A DNA stretch of 32,778 bases from Planctomycetota bacterium (GCA_016872605.1 VGZI01000055.1:1-32778), one strand, 5' to 3'; counted from the stretch's first letter, positions 1 to 7,826 are shown. Made by a program: numbers and translations. The notes: generated from the letters alone by a model not told the origin.

Positions 1-81
1 TGGTTTGGCCGAGATCCCCAGCGTTTCGACCGCTTCCTCTACACACCTCGCCCCTACCGTCGCCACCCAACGGACAACTGC
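1..81 (-). pseudogene. possible remnant of an ECF sigma factor C-terminal region
   Basis: Read on the minus strand directly after the TGA of the truncated redoxin (82-84) and in the same frame, the DNA stays open to the window edge and encodes 27 residues ending VEEAVETLGISAKP. That string resembles the region-4 helix-turn-helix of ECF-type sigma factors, where 'VEEAAEvLGISpaTV' is typical and which planctomycetes carry in large numbers. The preceding residues (VVRWVATVGARC) fit the family only loosely. No start codon or ribosome binding site is seen for it. It is probably a decayed gene or one side of a deletion junction. Only 27 residues are visible, so the family call is tentative. Confidence 0.3.
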
Positions 82-297
82 TCAGGGACTTGTAAAATGG
101 CCATCTAGCAATTTGAGTTCGAAATCGGGCGCATGATCCCCGACCTTGGGGCCGCTCCTTTTCGGACCGACCCCGCCTTTCTTGAGCGGGGGTCCGTTGG
201 GCGAAAGAGTCGGCGCCTGATCGAGATCTGGCGTGTATTCGGTGCTGGCGGCAAGCGCGATGGCCATCAGAGTTGCAAATGTCGAGGTCGACGTCAT
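82..297 (-). pseudogene. truncated thioredoxin-like (redoxin/AhpC-TSA) protein, N-terminus only
   Basis: Starting at the ATG at 297, this frame encodes 71 residues. A short hydrophobic leader (ATLMAIALAAS) is followed by a Pro/Gly/Lys linker and then KVGDHAPDFELKLLDG, the hallmark N-terminal strand of redoxin/AhpC-TSA domains ('vGd.APDFeL...dG'). The frame then stops at TGA after six more residues. A real redoxin continues for about 120-150 residues with the catalytic Cys, so the thioredoxin fold is absent and the product cannot be a working peroxiredoxin. An upstream in-frame ATG at 423 would only add a leader unlike a signal peptide, so 297 is preferred. The same frame continues past the stop into sigma-factor-like sequence, which suggests a deletion fused two genes. 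A short secreted peptide is possible but less likely. Confidence 0.55.
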
Positions 298-529
298 TGC
301 GTAGTCTCTCAGCACATGGGACCGCAGACTTTCGCTCCGTATACTAACACTTTGGCGGAGCCGTTCAAGCGGAAATCGTGCGCGCGTGTCCACAGCGTGT
401 TGGAATCGACGCTTCTGTTGCATTTTGATCGGTCAGGCGCGAATCATAGTTGGCAGCACATCTTTTGGGTTCGCTGATTCGTCTTATTGGTGAAACGACA
501 ACATTTCCGAAAAGGGAAAGGGGATTGCC

Positions 530-2977
530 ATGCGTCGTATGTTGGTTACCCTGGCAATGGTGCTGGCGCTGGGTGGCTCGGCACAGGCCACGGGAATGTT
601 GATTCCGGTGGAAAAGAAGCTGCCGCCGCTCGCTTTGGTCGACCAGAAGGTCACGATCAACATCGAGGATCAGGTCGCGGTCACGCGGATTGAGCAATCA
701 TTTCGCAATCATACCGGCCGTGAACTCGAAGCGACCTATTTGTTCCCGGTTCCCAAGGGCGCATCGGTTCGCAAGTTCACGATGTGGGTCAACGGCGTCG
801 AGGTTCCCGGCGAAATCGTCAAGGCCGAGGAAGCACGAAAGATCTACACCGACATCGTCTCCCGCTCGCACGATCCGGGCTTGTTGGAATACATGAATCA
901 ATCGTTGATGAAAGTCCGGGTCTTCCCGGTTCCGCCCAAGGGCGATCAGCGTATCTCGATTTCCTACACCAGCGTCTCCAACAGCGACAACGGCCTGGTC
1001 GAGTACATGTACCCGATGCGAACCGACGGAAAAGCAGCGGAGACGCTCGAGAAGTTTTCGATCAGCATCAACTTGAAGGATCAGCGTCCGCTCACGAACA
1101 TCTACTCGCCGAGCCATCCGATCACGATCACACGGCCCAACGACAAGGAAGCGGTCATCGGCTTCGAGAAGAATGCCGCCATCCTTGATCGCGACTTCCA
1201 ACTGTTCTATCAAGCCGGCAACAAGGACATCGGGCTGACTGCGGTCACGCATCGGCCGATTTCCGATCGGCCCGGCTATTTCATGATGCTCCTGTCTCCG
1301 CGAGCTGAGCTATCCAAGATGCAAGTGCAGCCACGCGATTTCGTCTATGTCATCGACACCTCCGGATCGATGCGCGGCAAGCGCTTGACCCAGGCCAAGA
1401 ATGCACTCAAGTATTGCCTCAAGCAGCTGAATGAAGGCGATCGATTCGCACTCATCAACTTCGCCTCGACCGTCACCAAATACGCTAACAATCTTCAGAC
1501 CGCCACCACCTCGAACCTCGAAGCAGCTCGCAAGTGGGTCGATGATCTTGAAGCGACCGGCGGTACGAACATCGATGAAGCCCTTCGCGACGCTCTCGCC
1601 ATTCGCTCCAGCGATACCAGCCGAACTTACACGATGATCTTCTTCACGGACGGTCAGCCGACATGGGGTGAACGCAATCCGCAGAAGATCCTCGAGAACG
1701 TCAAACGCAACAACACCGGCAGCACCCGCATCTTCAGCTTCGGCGTCGGCGATGACGTCAACACGGTTCTCCTCGACGGCCTGGCCGACACGACCAAAGC
1801 TGTCAGCAGCTACGTTCGTGAAGCCGAAGACATTGAGGCCAAGGTGTCAAGCTTGTATGCCAAGATCAGCAATCCAGTTCTCGCCAACCTCAAGCTCGAA
1901 GTCGGCGGCGACATCGCCATCAACGAAATGTATCCCCAGCAACTGCCCGACCTCTTCCACGGCAGCCAACTCGTGATCTTTGGCCGGTACACCGGCAAGG
2001 GGCATGCGGGAATCCGGCTCGTCGGCCAAATCGGCAAGGAGACGAAGACATTCGATTACGAACTCAACTTCACCGACAAGACGACGGGCAACCAGGGCTT
2101 CGTTGAAGACCTTTGGGCTCGCCGCAAGGTCGGACACTTGCTCGACCAGATTCGTTTGCAGGGCGAAACCAAGGAAGTCGTCGAAGAAGTAGTCACGCTG
2201 GCCAAGCGCTACGGCATCACGACGCCGTACACAAGCTATCTACTTGTTCCGGATGCTCCTCCGCCGGGACCCGTGGGCGGCGGTGGCGGCGGTGGCAATC
2301 GCCCGTTCGCGAAGGGCAAGAAGGGTGGTCCCTCCGACGCGCCGCCGGCTTTGCTCCCAGGCCCAGGCGGATTCGGCAGCACGACGAAGCCGACGTCGCC
2401 AATCCCGCTGGCCGACCTTGCCAAGCAGCTCGACCCTAAGATCGACATTAACACGGCTCGTGGTCAGCTTGAAGACTCTCGCTTGAAAAACGACGCCGAG
2501 AAGGGGGACGCCAAGGACAAGAAGGCGGCCAAGGAAACCCTTGAACAGCAATCCGCTCTGCAGAAAGCTCAGGCCGCGTTTAATTCACGCCGCCTTGGCG
2601 AAGTTCAGAACGGGAAGCTCGGCGTTGACTTCGCCGTCCAGAACAACGCCCTGCGCTTCGAGCAGCAACTCCGCAACACGGCGTCGCGCTTTGTCCAGAA
2701 CCGCAATGTTGTCGATGTCGGCGGCGTCTGGATCGACGACGGGTTCAACGCCAAGATGGACATGGTCACCGTCAAGGCGCAGTCCGAAGCCTATTTCGAC
2801 ATCCTCAAGCTTCATCCCGAAGTCAAGGATGTGTACGCCCTGGGCAACTACGTCATCTGGGTAACGCCAAGCGGCAAGGCCCTCATCATCGACCGCAACT
2901 CCGGCCGGGAGACGATGCCCGCCGCCGAGATAGAAGGCCTCTTCAAGGCCGCTCCGAAGAAGACCGATAAGAAGTAA
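530..2977 (+). CDS. secreted VIT domain / von Willebrand factor A domain protein
   Basis: An 815-residue exported protein with a signal peptide (residues 1-20, ending SAQA). Residues about 20-150 form a VIT (vault/inter-alpha-trypsin) domain, with the characteristic Phe-x-Asn-His and LFPVP motifs. Residues about 270-440 form a vWA domain with a complete metal-ion-dependent adhesion site: DTSGSM starting at D276, TGGTN, and TDGQPT. A Pro/Gly-rich linker with seven consecutive glycines lies near residue 580. It is followed by a Lys/Ala-rich charged stretch and a C-terminal domain of about 110 residues (GGVWIDDGF, NYVIWVTPSG). That last domain is familiar in planctomycete VIT-vWA proteins but has no function I can name. 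The start is fixed by the purine-rich AAAGGGGA just upstream of the ATG. The gene stands alone and ends at a strong terminator. It probably acts in protein-protein or surface interactions; the ligand is unknown. Confidence 0.85.
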   Translation: MRRMLVTLAMVLALGGSAQATGMLIPVEKKLPPLALVDQKVTINIEDQVAVTRIEQSFRNHTGRELEATYLFPVPKGASVRKFTMWVNGVEVPGEIVKAEEARKIYTDIVSRSHDPGLLEYMNQSLMKVRVFPVPPKGDQRISISYTSVSNSDNGLVEYMYPMRTDGKAAETLEKFSISINLKDQRPLTNIYSPSHPITITRPNDKEAVIGFEKNAAILDRDFQLFYQAGNKDIGLTAVTHRPISDRPGYFMMLLSPRAELSKMQVQPRDFVYVIDTSGSMRGKRLTQAKNALKYCLKQLNEGDRFALINFASTVTKYANNLQTATTSNLEAARKWVDDLEATGGTNIDEALRDALAIRSSDTSRTYTMIFFTDGQPTWGERNPQKILENVKRNNTGSTRIFSFGVGDDVNTVLLDGLADTTKAVSSYVREAEDIEAKVSSLYAKISNPVLANLKLEVGGDIAINEMYPQQLPDLFHGSQLVIFGRYTGKGHAGIRLVGQIGKETKTFDYELNFTDKTTGNQGFVEDLWARRKVGHLLDQIRLQGETKEVVEEVVTLAKRYGITTPYTSYLLVPDAPPPGPVGGGGGGGNRPFAKGKKGGPSDAPPALLPGPGGFGSTTKPTSPIPLADLAKQLDPKIDINTARGQLEDSRLKNDAEKGDAKDKKAAKETLEQQSALQKAQAAFNSRRLGEVQNGKLGVDFAVQNNALRFEQQLRNTASRFVQNRNVVDVGGVWIDDGFNAKMDMVTVKAQSEAYFDILKLHPEVKDVYALGNYVIWVTPSGKALIIDRNSGRETMPAAEIEGLFKAAPKKTDKK

Positions 2978-2988
2978 CGACAAAGACG

Positions 2989-3017
2989 CCAAGGGGTGAG
3001 CGCAGCGAACCCTTGGG
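2989..3017 (+). repeat. 29-nt REP-like palindrome, family A, copy 1
   Basis: A 7-bp stem (CCAAGGG/CCCTTGG) encloses the conserved core GTGAGCGCAGCGAA. It lies just after the stop of the VIT-vWA gene and before the terminator. The same 29-nt unit recurs at 6721-6749, in inverse orientation at 6764-6792, and in variant form at 30721-30749. In all copies the arms vary in a compensating way while the loop is kept. Confidence 0.75.
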
Positions 3018-3030
3018 ATTACCATGAAAG

Positions 3031-3062
3031 CCGCGCCGATCCCTATCGGCGCGGTTTTTTTT
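3031..3062 (+). terminator. intrinsic terminator of the VIT-vWA gene
   Basis: A perfect 10-bp GC-rich stem (CCGCGCCGAT/ATCGGCGCGG) with a CCCT loop is followed by eight T residues, 54 nt after the VIT-vWA stop codon. This is a textbook Rho-independent terminator for the plus strand. Confidence 0.9.
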
Positions 3063-3224
3063 GCAGGTGAGCTTCGCAATGCTCCCTTTGTGCGCAACCG
3101 GTAACTCACTCGTCGCGGACCGGCCTTGAAAACACGTCCGAAATCTGGTCTAAGCCGACCTCGCGCAGATCAGCGATGACACAGAAAGTTTGTACCTTGC
3201 AAGACCTTAAGCCAAGAGGCACGC

Positions 3225-4481
3225 ATGGCAAGCGCAACGCCAATGCAGAATCTCGCCAATGCCGTCGGGCAGCATGGACTTGTCCGCTTCATCGAACACT
3301 ATGCGCGCGAGTTTCCCAACGCGCATCTGAAGGACCTGATCGTCGACAAGTTAGGCCCAAACCGCGAGATGGAAGTGGACGGCCGGCACGTGATCAACTT
3401 CGGGTCGGACAGTTTTCTCGGATTGGATCAGGATCCACGTGTCAAATCAGCAATCACCAAAGGCGCGGAAGCCTGGGGCAGTCACAATGGGGCGTCCCGG
3501 GCGTTTGCATCGGTGCGAAGCAACGAGGTGGCGGAGGCGAAGTTGGCATATTGGCTAGGTACGGAGGACGTGCTCATCTATCCGTCTGTGACGCTCGCCA
3601 ATATGGGCGCCCTCCCCGGTTTGGTCACCAAGCGCGATCTTCTGATTATCGACGAGCACGCCCACAACTCGATGCAGGAAGGCGCCAAGATCGCTCAGGC
3701 CAATGGCGTCCGTGTGGTCATGTTTCGCCATTGCGATCCGAACGACTTGCAGCGCGCTTTCGACGAGGCGGCTGAATACCGTGTCGCCGTGGTCGCCATC
3801 GATGGCGTGTACAGCATGACCGGCGCACTGCCGCCGTTGGCTGAGCTCAATCAAGTCTGCTTGCGGAACAACGCCATCTTGTATGTGGACGACGCGCACG
3901 CCACGGCCGTCCTTGGCTGCCAGGGGCGTGGCACTGTCCTTGACGCGCTCGGCAACTACGACAACACGCTTGTCGTCGGGTCGCTGTCGAAGGGGTTTTC
4001 GTGTTATGGCGGTTTCATCGGCTGCGCGAAGGAATTCAAGCGCATGCTAAAAATCCGATCCAACACGTTCATTTTCGGCGGTCCCGTTCCCCCGTCCTAT
4101 CTGGATGCGATCTGTGTCGTTTGCGATATTCTGGTTTCTCCTGAGTACGAAGAGATTCACGGCCGCCTGAGACGCAACGTGAGGCATTTGGTCGCCGCAG
4201 CGGAAGCAATGGGCTTGATCGTCTTGGGGGGTGAGACGCCGATCGTCTCGATTTTGGTCGGCGAAGAGGAAATGACGTTGGGTGCGGGCAAATATCTTTT
4301 CGAAAAAGGGTACTACGTGCAATCCGTGACGTTTCCGGCCGTTCCGTATCACGGCGGCGTGTTGCGGATTCAAGTCAACGCCAATCACAAGCCGGAGTCG
4401 ATTGACGGACTCCTTGCCGTATTAGTTGAAGTGAGCAAGAAGTTTGGCTTTCCGCGCTCGGGCGGCAACATTGCAGCGTAG
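3225..4481 (+). CDS. alpha-oxoamine synthase family PLP enzyme (AONS / serine palmitoyltransferase type)
   Basis: A 418-residue fold-type I aminotransferase-like enzyme. Family members join an acyl thioester to an amino acid with loss of CO2, giving an alpha-amino ketone (KAPA, 3-ketosphinganine, 2-amino-3-oxobutyrate or aminolevulinate). Visible signatures are NFGSDSFLGL near residue 58, GASRAFASV, the pocket motif HNSMQEG, YVDDAHATAVLG (D222 and H225) and SLSKGFS with the PLP lysine K256. Length fits the family (about 390-420). No biotin genes are adjacent; instead an acyl carrier protein gene converges on it from the minus strand and two ketosynthase genes lie about 6-7 kb away. This favours an acyl-ACP-using, lipid- or secondary-metabolite-type enzyme over BioF or KBL, but substrate choice cannot be read from sequence alone. 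The ATG is preceded by AAGCCAAGAGGC, a modest ribosome binding site. Confidence 0.8.
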   Translation: MASATPMQNLANAVGQHGLVRFIEHYAREFPNAHLKDLIVDKLGPNREMEVDGRHVINFGSDSFLGLDQDPRVKSAITKGAEAWGSHNGASRAFASVRSNEVAEAKLAYWLGTEDVLIYPSVTLANMGALPGLVTKRDLLIIDEHAHNSMQEGAKIAQANGVRVVMFRHCDPNDLQRAFDEAAEYRVAVVAIDGVYSMTGALPPLAELNQVCLRNNAILYVDDAHATAVLGCQGRGTVLDALGNYDNTLVVGSLSKGFSCYGGFIGCAKEFKRMLKIRSNTFIFGGPVPPSYLDAICVVCDILVSPEYEEIHGRLRRNVRHLVAAAEAMGLIVLGGETPIVSILVGEEEMTLGAGKYLFEKGYYVQSVTFPAVPYHGGVLRIQVNANHKPESIDGLLAVLVEVSKKFGFPRSGGNIAA

Positions 4482-4517
4482 GAACGAGCGGCGCCGAGAA
4501 CGCGTCTGGCTTAGTTG

Positions 4518-4764
4518 GACAGCGCACCATCACGCGGCAACATTGGCGAAGCTGGGCTCATAGCCGCGGAGCGGCGGAAGCCAATAGCCAGGGTCGCAAA
4601 ACCCTGGACCTGGCCGAGACGACAAAAGCCGCGGAGCGGCGAAAGCACGGGAAACACGTTGCTTTCGCCGCTACGCGGCTCTGATTGATGCGATGCCTTC
4701 CCAGGGTCTCATGACCCTGGCTATTGGCTTCCGTCACTCCGCTACTCAATCATGGTGCGCTGTC
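4518..4764. repeat. 247-nt nested foldback between convergent genes
   Basis: This fills the gene-free gap between the oxoamine synthase and the ACP gene. Three inverted repeat pairs are nested: 13 bp perfect at 4518-4530/4752-4764; 21 bp perfect at 4575-4595/4713-4733; and 20 of 21 bp at 4627-4647/4660-4680, containing the palindromic AGCCGCGGAGCGGC motif. Smaller hairpins (CCAGGGT...ACCCTGG) sit in the arms. There is no transposase and no clear coding frame. It may be a MITE-like or REP-cluster element, and as RNA it would form a long structured hairpin able to stop transcription from both sides. Confidence 0.8.
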
Positions 4765-4782
4765 ACATTAGGTAGCCGATGA

Positions 4783-5049
4783 TCAAGCCGCCTTTTGGCC
4801 GCTCTCCGCAAGTTTCCGCTGAAGTAGATCGAGCACATCACCTACGGTGACAACCTTTTCCAGTTCAGGCTGCGAGAGCCGGATGCGAAAGCGCCGTTCG
4901 ACTTGCGAGACGACGCTGACGACATCGACCGAATCGAGCCCAAGATCGGTGCGCAGGTTTTGGGCATCGTCAACCTTGGCGAAGTTGCCCCCGGTGTCGG
5001 CTTCGAGGAGTTCAATCAGCGTTTTTCGAATCGTGTCGCGATCCAACAT
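4783..5049 (-). CDS. acyl carrier protein
   Basis: An 88-residue acidic helical protein with the carrier-protein signature LGLDSVD; Ser40 is the expected 4'-phosphopantetheine attachment site. Helix II follows (VVSVVSQVERRFRIRL), then a VTVGDVLDLL helix. It carries acyl chains as thioesters. The start at 5049 is chosen over an upstream in-frame ATG (5076) because GGAGGAGA lies at correct spacing before it and the family normally begins close to this point. It lies 91 nt downstream of the DUF6134-like gene on the same strand and converges on the alpha-oxoamine synthase. It is probably not the housekeeping AcpP, because none of fabD, fabG or fabF of the usual cluster is beside it. A dedicated ACP for the oxoamine synthase and/or the ketosynthase pair is the natural inference. 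Confidence 0.9.
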   Translation of the reverse strand: MLDRDTIRKTLIELLEADTGGNFAKVDDAQNLRTDLGLDSVDVVSVVSQVERRFRIRLSQPELEKVVTVGDVLDLLQRKLAESGQKAA

Positions 5050-5080
5050 TGGCGTGTCTCCTCCATGCGACCGCACGTGA

Positions 5081-5100
5081 CGAGCCGGATGCGTAAGCGC
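5081..5100 (+). repeat. single degenerate copy of repeat family B
   Basis: CGAGCCGGATGCGTAAGCGC matches the arm of the hairpin at 9070-9125 (GAGCCGGAAGCGTGAGCGAC) with a few changes. It lies between the DUF6134-like gene and the ACP gene. Confidence 0.55.
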
Positions 5101-5140
5101 GGTTTAGCCGAAAGTCCGTCGATCACCTTTCCGGCTTGTG

Positions 5141-5818
5141 CTAACGTCGAATGTTCGTTAGCTGGACAATCGTCTTATGCCCCTGTTCGGTAAACTCCTG
5201 GCGCACTAATCGATGATGCTTGTCATACCACAGATGCACCGGGCCAAGCGGCGCGGTCACCTGGAAGCGGTAGCATTCTTGGAGGTCCTTGCCGATCGGC
5301 ACTTTCTCCGTGCCGACGTACTTGAGTTCGCTCGTGAATTCCTTGCCGGTATCGCTCTCGACGATCGGAACTTGCTTGTTGTGAAAGCGAGCGTCGGCCA
5401 GCTTCCAGTAACTTGACGCCCATACGTCCGGATTGAGCATGGATTCTCGGCCGTTGACCCGCATGCGTAGTTGTCTATTGTCGGCGGCGATGATCACTTC
5501 GGTTTTCTTGCTGTTCTCGACGCTCAGCGTTTTGAGGCCGATGAGCCGATTGTCCTTCCACCATTCCTGCGTTTCGAGCTTCAGCTTGTAATCGATAACA
5601 ACAAGGTGCTTGAACGTAACGTCGACCTGTGCGGACATGTACGTCGTCCCGTCGCCTTTTTGCACAATGACCATGCGTGAGGAGCCGGACTCCTTTCCGT
5701 CAACGAAGATGGCGAATTCGCGATGCTCCGTGTGGTCGGCGCAGGCTGGGGCGCATGGAGCGAGAACGGCAAGAAGGCAGGCCAGGAAAATCGGTTTGCT
5801 TGTTCGCCATCGCGTCAT
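5141..5818 (-). CDS. secreted DUF6134-like protein
   Basis: A 225-residue exported protein. The signal peptide (residues 1-27) ends APACA/D. The mature part is a series of beta-strand-like segments (FAIFVDGKESGSSRM, VIDYKLKLETQEWW, LWYDKHHRLVRQEF), as in the DUF6134/DUF3108-like beta-rich periplasmic proteins whose role is unknown. The pattern 'VDGKexG' at the start and 'YdkhhrLVRqe' near the end supports that family assignment. GGAGG lies upstream of the ATG at 5818. It is the first gene of a likely two-gene transcript with the ACP. The pairing of a periplasmic beta-rich protein with an ACP hints at a job in lipid handling, but no binding residues can be named. The family call is from memory of the pattern, not a search. 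Confidence 0.55.
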   Translation of the reverse strand: MTRWRTSKPIFLACLLAVLAPCAPACADHTEHREFAIFVDGKESGSSRMVIVQKGDGTTYMSAQVDVTFKHLVVIDYKLKLETQEWWKDNRLIGLKTLSVENSKKTEVIIAADNRQLRMRVNGRESMLNPDVWASSYWKLADARFHNKQVPIVESDTGKEFTSELKYVGTEKVPIGKDLQECYRFQVTAPLGPVHLWYDKHHRLVRQEFTEQGHKTIVQLTNIRR

Positions 5819-5881
5819 GGCGCTGCCTCCGTGAAAGTTTCCCGAGTACCTTCATCGGCCGACGCTCGGCCACGGAACAGG

Positions 5882-5911
5882 AATATAGCATAATGCCCCG
5901 AACCGGGCCAA
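5882..5911 (-). promoter_or_regulatory. candidate sigma70-type promoter for the DUF6134-ACP transcript
   Basis: On the minus strand TTGGCC (5911-5906) is followed after 18 nt by TATATT (5887-5882). The -10 box matches 5 of 6 consensus positions, while the -35 matches only TTG. It would start transcription about 55-60 nt before the ATG at 5818. Confidence 0.35.
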
Positions 5912-5940
5912 GATGAACCTTTTCGACAGTTCGACCCTAT

Positions 5941-5960
5941 GAGCCGGAAGCGTAAGCGAC
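5941..5960 (+). repeat. single copy of repeat family B
   Basis: GAGCCGGAAGCGTAAGCGAC is one full arm of the family-B element seen as an inverted pair at 9070-9125. No second arm is found nearby. It lies in the gap between the divergent DUF6134-like and acetyltransferase genes; no other feature is evident in that gap apart from the promoter candidate. Confidence 0.65.
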
Positions 5961-6089
5961 GGATTCTGTGCTGACCGCCGCTAGCGCTTCCCGGCGAGTG
6001 AGCGTTGTGAACTTCCGGTTGATTCGCGAATCCGGGCATGGTATCACCGTCCCACATCGCATCCCGTGCCATGAAATCGGAGGACTCGC

Positions 6090-6707
6090 ATGCAAGCCAA
6101 CTACTACGTCCATCCCTCCTCGTATGTCGACATCCCCTGCGAAATCGGCGATGGCACCAAGATCTGGCACTTCTGCCACGTGATGCCGCACGCCAAGATC
6201 GGCATGAACTGCATTCTCGGGCAGAATGTGCTCGTTTCCAGCCATGTCGAGATCGGCAACAACGTCAAGATTCAGAACAATGTCTCGCTCTACACCGGCG
6301 CGATCATCGAGGACGACGTTTTCCTCGGTCCCTCGTGCGTGCTCACCAATATCGTCAATCCCCGCAGCGAGATCGTGCGCCGGCATATGTACGAAAAGAC
6401 CATCATCCGCAAAGGCGCCTCCGTCGGCGCCAACGCCACGATTGTGTGCGGTTCGACGATCGGCCGCTATGCCTTTGTCGCTGCCGGCGCCGTCGTAACA
6501 AAAGATGTGCCTGAGTACGCCTTGGTGATGGGTGTGCCCGCTCGCCGCGTCGGCTGGATGAGCCGGCACGGCTATCGGTTGGGCGCTCCCGATGCCGAGG
6601 GAATTCTGACCTGTCCGTTCAGCGGCATGCGCTATCGCGAGGTGGAGGCCGATGTGCTGCGCTGCCTGGACCTCGACGAATCCGCGCCATTGCCCAAGGC
6701 GGCGTGA
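6090..6707 (+). CDS. wbpD: UDP-amino-uronic acid N-acetyltransferase (WbpD-like, left-handed beta helix)
   Basis: A 205-residue hexapeptide-repeat acyltransferase. Nearly the whole chain from residue 8 to 155 follows the [LIV]-G-x4 rhythm (CEIGDGTKIWHFCHV, AKIGMNCILG, VEIGNNVKIQN, ASVGANATIVCG, TIGRYAFVAAGAVV). It includes NNVSLYTG and the PSCVLTNI segment common to WbpD/WlbB-type enzymes. It closes with YALVMGVPARRVGWM and a Cys-containing tail (CPFSGMRY). WbpD acetylates the 3-amino group of UDP-GlcNAc3NA using acetyl-CoA. Length fits (about 190-205). GGAGG lies upstream of the ATG. It is the first of four consecutive plus-strand genes that together complete this pathway, which strongly supports the specific call. 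Without that context it would only be a generic LbH acetyltransferase. Confidence 0.8.
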   Translation: MQANYYVHPSSYVDIPCEIGDGTKIWHFCHVMPHAKIGMNCILGQNVLVSSHVEIGNNVKIQNNVSLYTGAIIEDDVFLGPSCVLTNIVNPRSEIVRRHMYEKTIIRKGASVGANATIVCGSTIGRYAFVAAGAVVTKDVPEYALVMGVPARRVGWMSRHGYRLGAPDAEGILTCPFSGMRYREVEADVLRCLDLDESAPLPKAA

Positions 6708-6720
6708 CGAGACTCAGGAG

Positions 6721-6792
6721 CCCAGGGGTGAGCGCAGCGAATCCTTGGGATGCGCATTCCAATCCCAGAGGTTCGCTGCGCTCACCTCTGGG
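6721..6792 (+). repeat. two inverted copies of REP family A between wbpD and wbpB
   Basis: Copy 2 (6721-6749) and copy 3 (6764-6792, opposite orientation) are separated by 14 nt. Each folds by itself (for example CCCAGAGG/CCTCTGGG around TTCGCTGCGCTCA), and the two can also pair with one another over their whole length. This head-to-head arrangement recalls bacterial interspersed mosaic elements. It sits inside the sugar-nucleotide operon, so it may modulate wbpB expression or transcript stability. Confidence 0.8.
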
Positions 6793-6809
6793 CTTCGCAA
6801 GGATACTGC

Positions 6810-7826
6810 ATGACAACGATCGGCATGATCGGTGCGGGACGTTGGGGGGCCAACTGGATTCGTACGCTCGCCGGCCTTCCCGGCACCCAACTCCGCTGGG
6901 TGTGCGACGTCAATCCCGCCTCGCTGGATCGCGTTCGCCAGCAATTCCCTCATGTCCAAACAACGACTCAGCTCGACGACCTCTATGGCGATGCGACGCT
7001 CGACGGCGTCGTCATCGCCACGATTGCGCCAACGCATTTCGATGTTGCTCGCCGCGCTTTGTTCGCGGGAAAGCACGTCATGGTCGAGAAGCCGATGACC
7101 TTGACCACGCGCGATGCCGTCGAGTTGACGGACGTCGCTCGCCGGTTGCATCGTGTGCTCATGGTCGGCCATCTGCTCGAGTATCATCCGATCACTCGCC
7201 ATATTCGCCAGTTGATCGATTGTGGCGAACTGGGCGAAGTTTGCTACCTGTATCAACAACGGCTCAATCTGGGCACGATTCGTGCCGATGAAAATGCCTG
7301 GTGGTCGCTGGCGCCGCACGATATCTCGGTGGCTAACCGGCTGTTCGGCGCGGCGCCCGTGTCAGTGCAATGCCGCGGGCAGAACATTGTCAACAAGAAC
7401 GTCGCCGACGTTGTCTTCGCGACGTTGGAGTATCCCGGCGGAAAACTGGCGCACGTCCACGTCAGCTGGCTCGACCCGCAGAAAAGCCGAAAGCTTGTGG
7501 TCGTTGGCTCGCGCAAGATGGCAATCTTCGACGACACCGCTGCCCAAAAGCTCGTTGTGCTCGACAAGGGATATCAGAAAGACGGCGACTTGATCACGCT
7601 GCGGCAAGGGGAATCTACAGTTCCCACGATCGATGCCGCAGAGCCGTTGGCCATCGAGGCACAACATTTCGTCGACTGCATTCGCACGGGCGCTAGGCCG
7701 ATCTCCGACGGCGAAGCGGGAACGCAGGTCGTGTCGGTGCTCGAGCATGGACAACGATCGCTGGACGAAGGCGGTGGCGTCATTGCGATTCCGCACGTGT
7801 CATCGGTGTCGTTGGCGGCAGCATAG
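6810..7826 (+). CDS. wbpB: Gfo/Idh/MocA-family UDP-GlcNAcA 3-dehydrogenase (WbpB-like)
   Basis: A 338-residue NAD(P)-dependent oxidoreductase. The Rossmann motif GAGRWGANW begins at residue 7, and the acidic D after strand beta-2 (VCDVNPASLDRV) suggests NAD. The family motif EKPMTL carries E93-K94-P95, and the C-terminal half holds the GELGEVCYL and HDIS segments. WbpB oxidises the C3 hydroxyl of UDP-GlcNAcA to a ketone for transamination. The start at 6810 is chosen over an in-frame ATG at 6750 because the longer version would read through the REP element and add residues before the Rossmann strand; AAGGA precedes 6810. Gene order (between WbpD-like and WbpE-like) underlies the specific name. 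Other Gfo/Idh/MocA substrates are possible on sequence alone. Confidence 0.78.
   Translation: MTTIGMIGAGRWGANWIRTLAGLPGTQLRWVCDVNPASLDRVRQQFPHVQTTTQLDDLYGDATLDGVVIATIAPTHFDVARRALFAGKHVMVEKPMTLTTRDAVELTDVARRLHRVLMVGHLLEYHPITRHIRQLIDCGELGEVCYLYQQRLNLGTIRADENAWWSLAPHDISVANRLFGAAPVSVQCRGQNIVNKNVADVVFATLEYPGGKLAHVHVSWLDPQKSRKLVVVGSRKMAIFDDTAAQKLVVLDKGYQKDGDLITLRQGESTVPTIDAAEPLAIEAQHFVDCIRTGARPISDGEAGTQVVSVLEHGQRSLDEGGGVIAIPHVSSVSLAAA

Noticed and set aside
698..1252. Antisense frame opposite the VIT domain
   Set aside because: Shadow of a conserved coding region; no start signals or protein motifs.
3225..4481. Biotin biosynthesis BioF
   Set aside because: Not excluded on fold, but no other bio gene is nearby and the neighbours are ACP and ketosynthase genes, so the generic family name is used.
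4518..4764. Foldback as a tRNA or known riboswitch
   Set aside because: There is no cloverleaf, CCA or conserved riboswitch core, and it lies downstream of both flanking genes rather than in a leader.
5937..6569. Antisense frame opposite wbpD
   Set aside because: Its hexapeptide-like rhythm (His/Asp/Val-rich) is only the mirror of the wbpD repeats; wbpD has the conserved motifs and the ribosome binding site.
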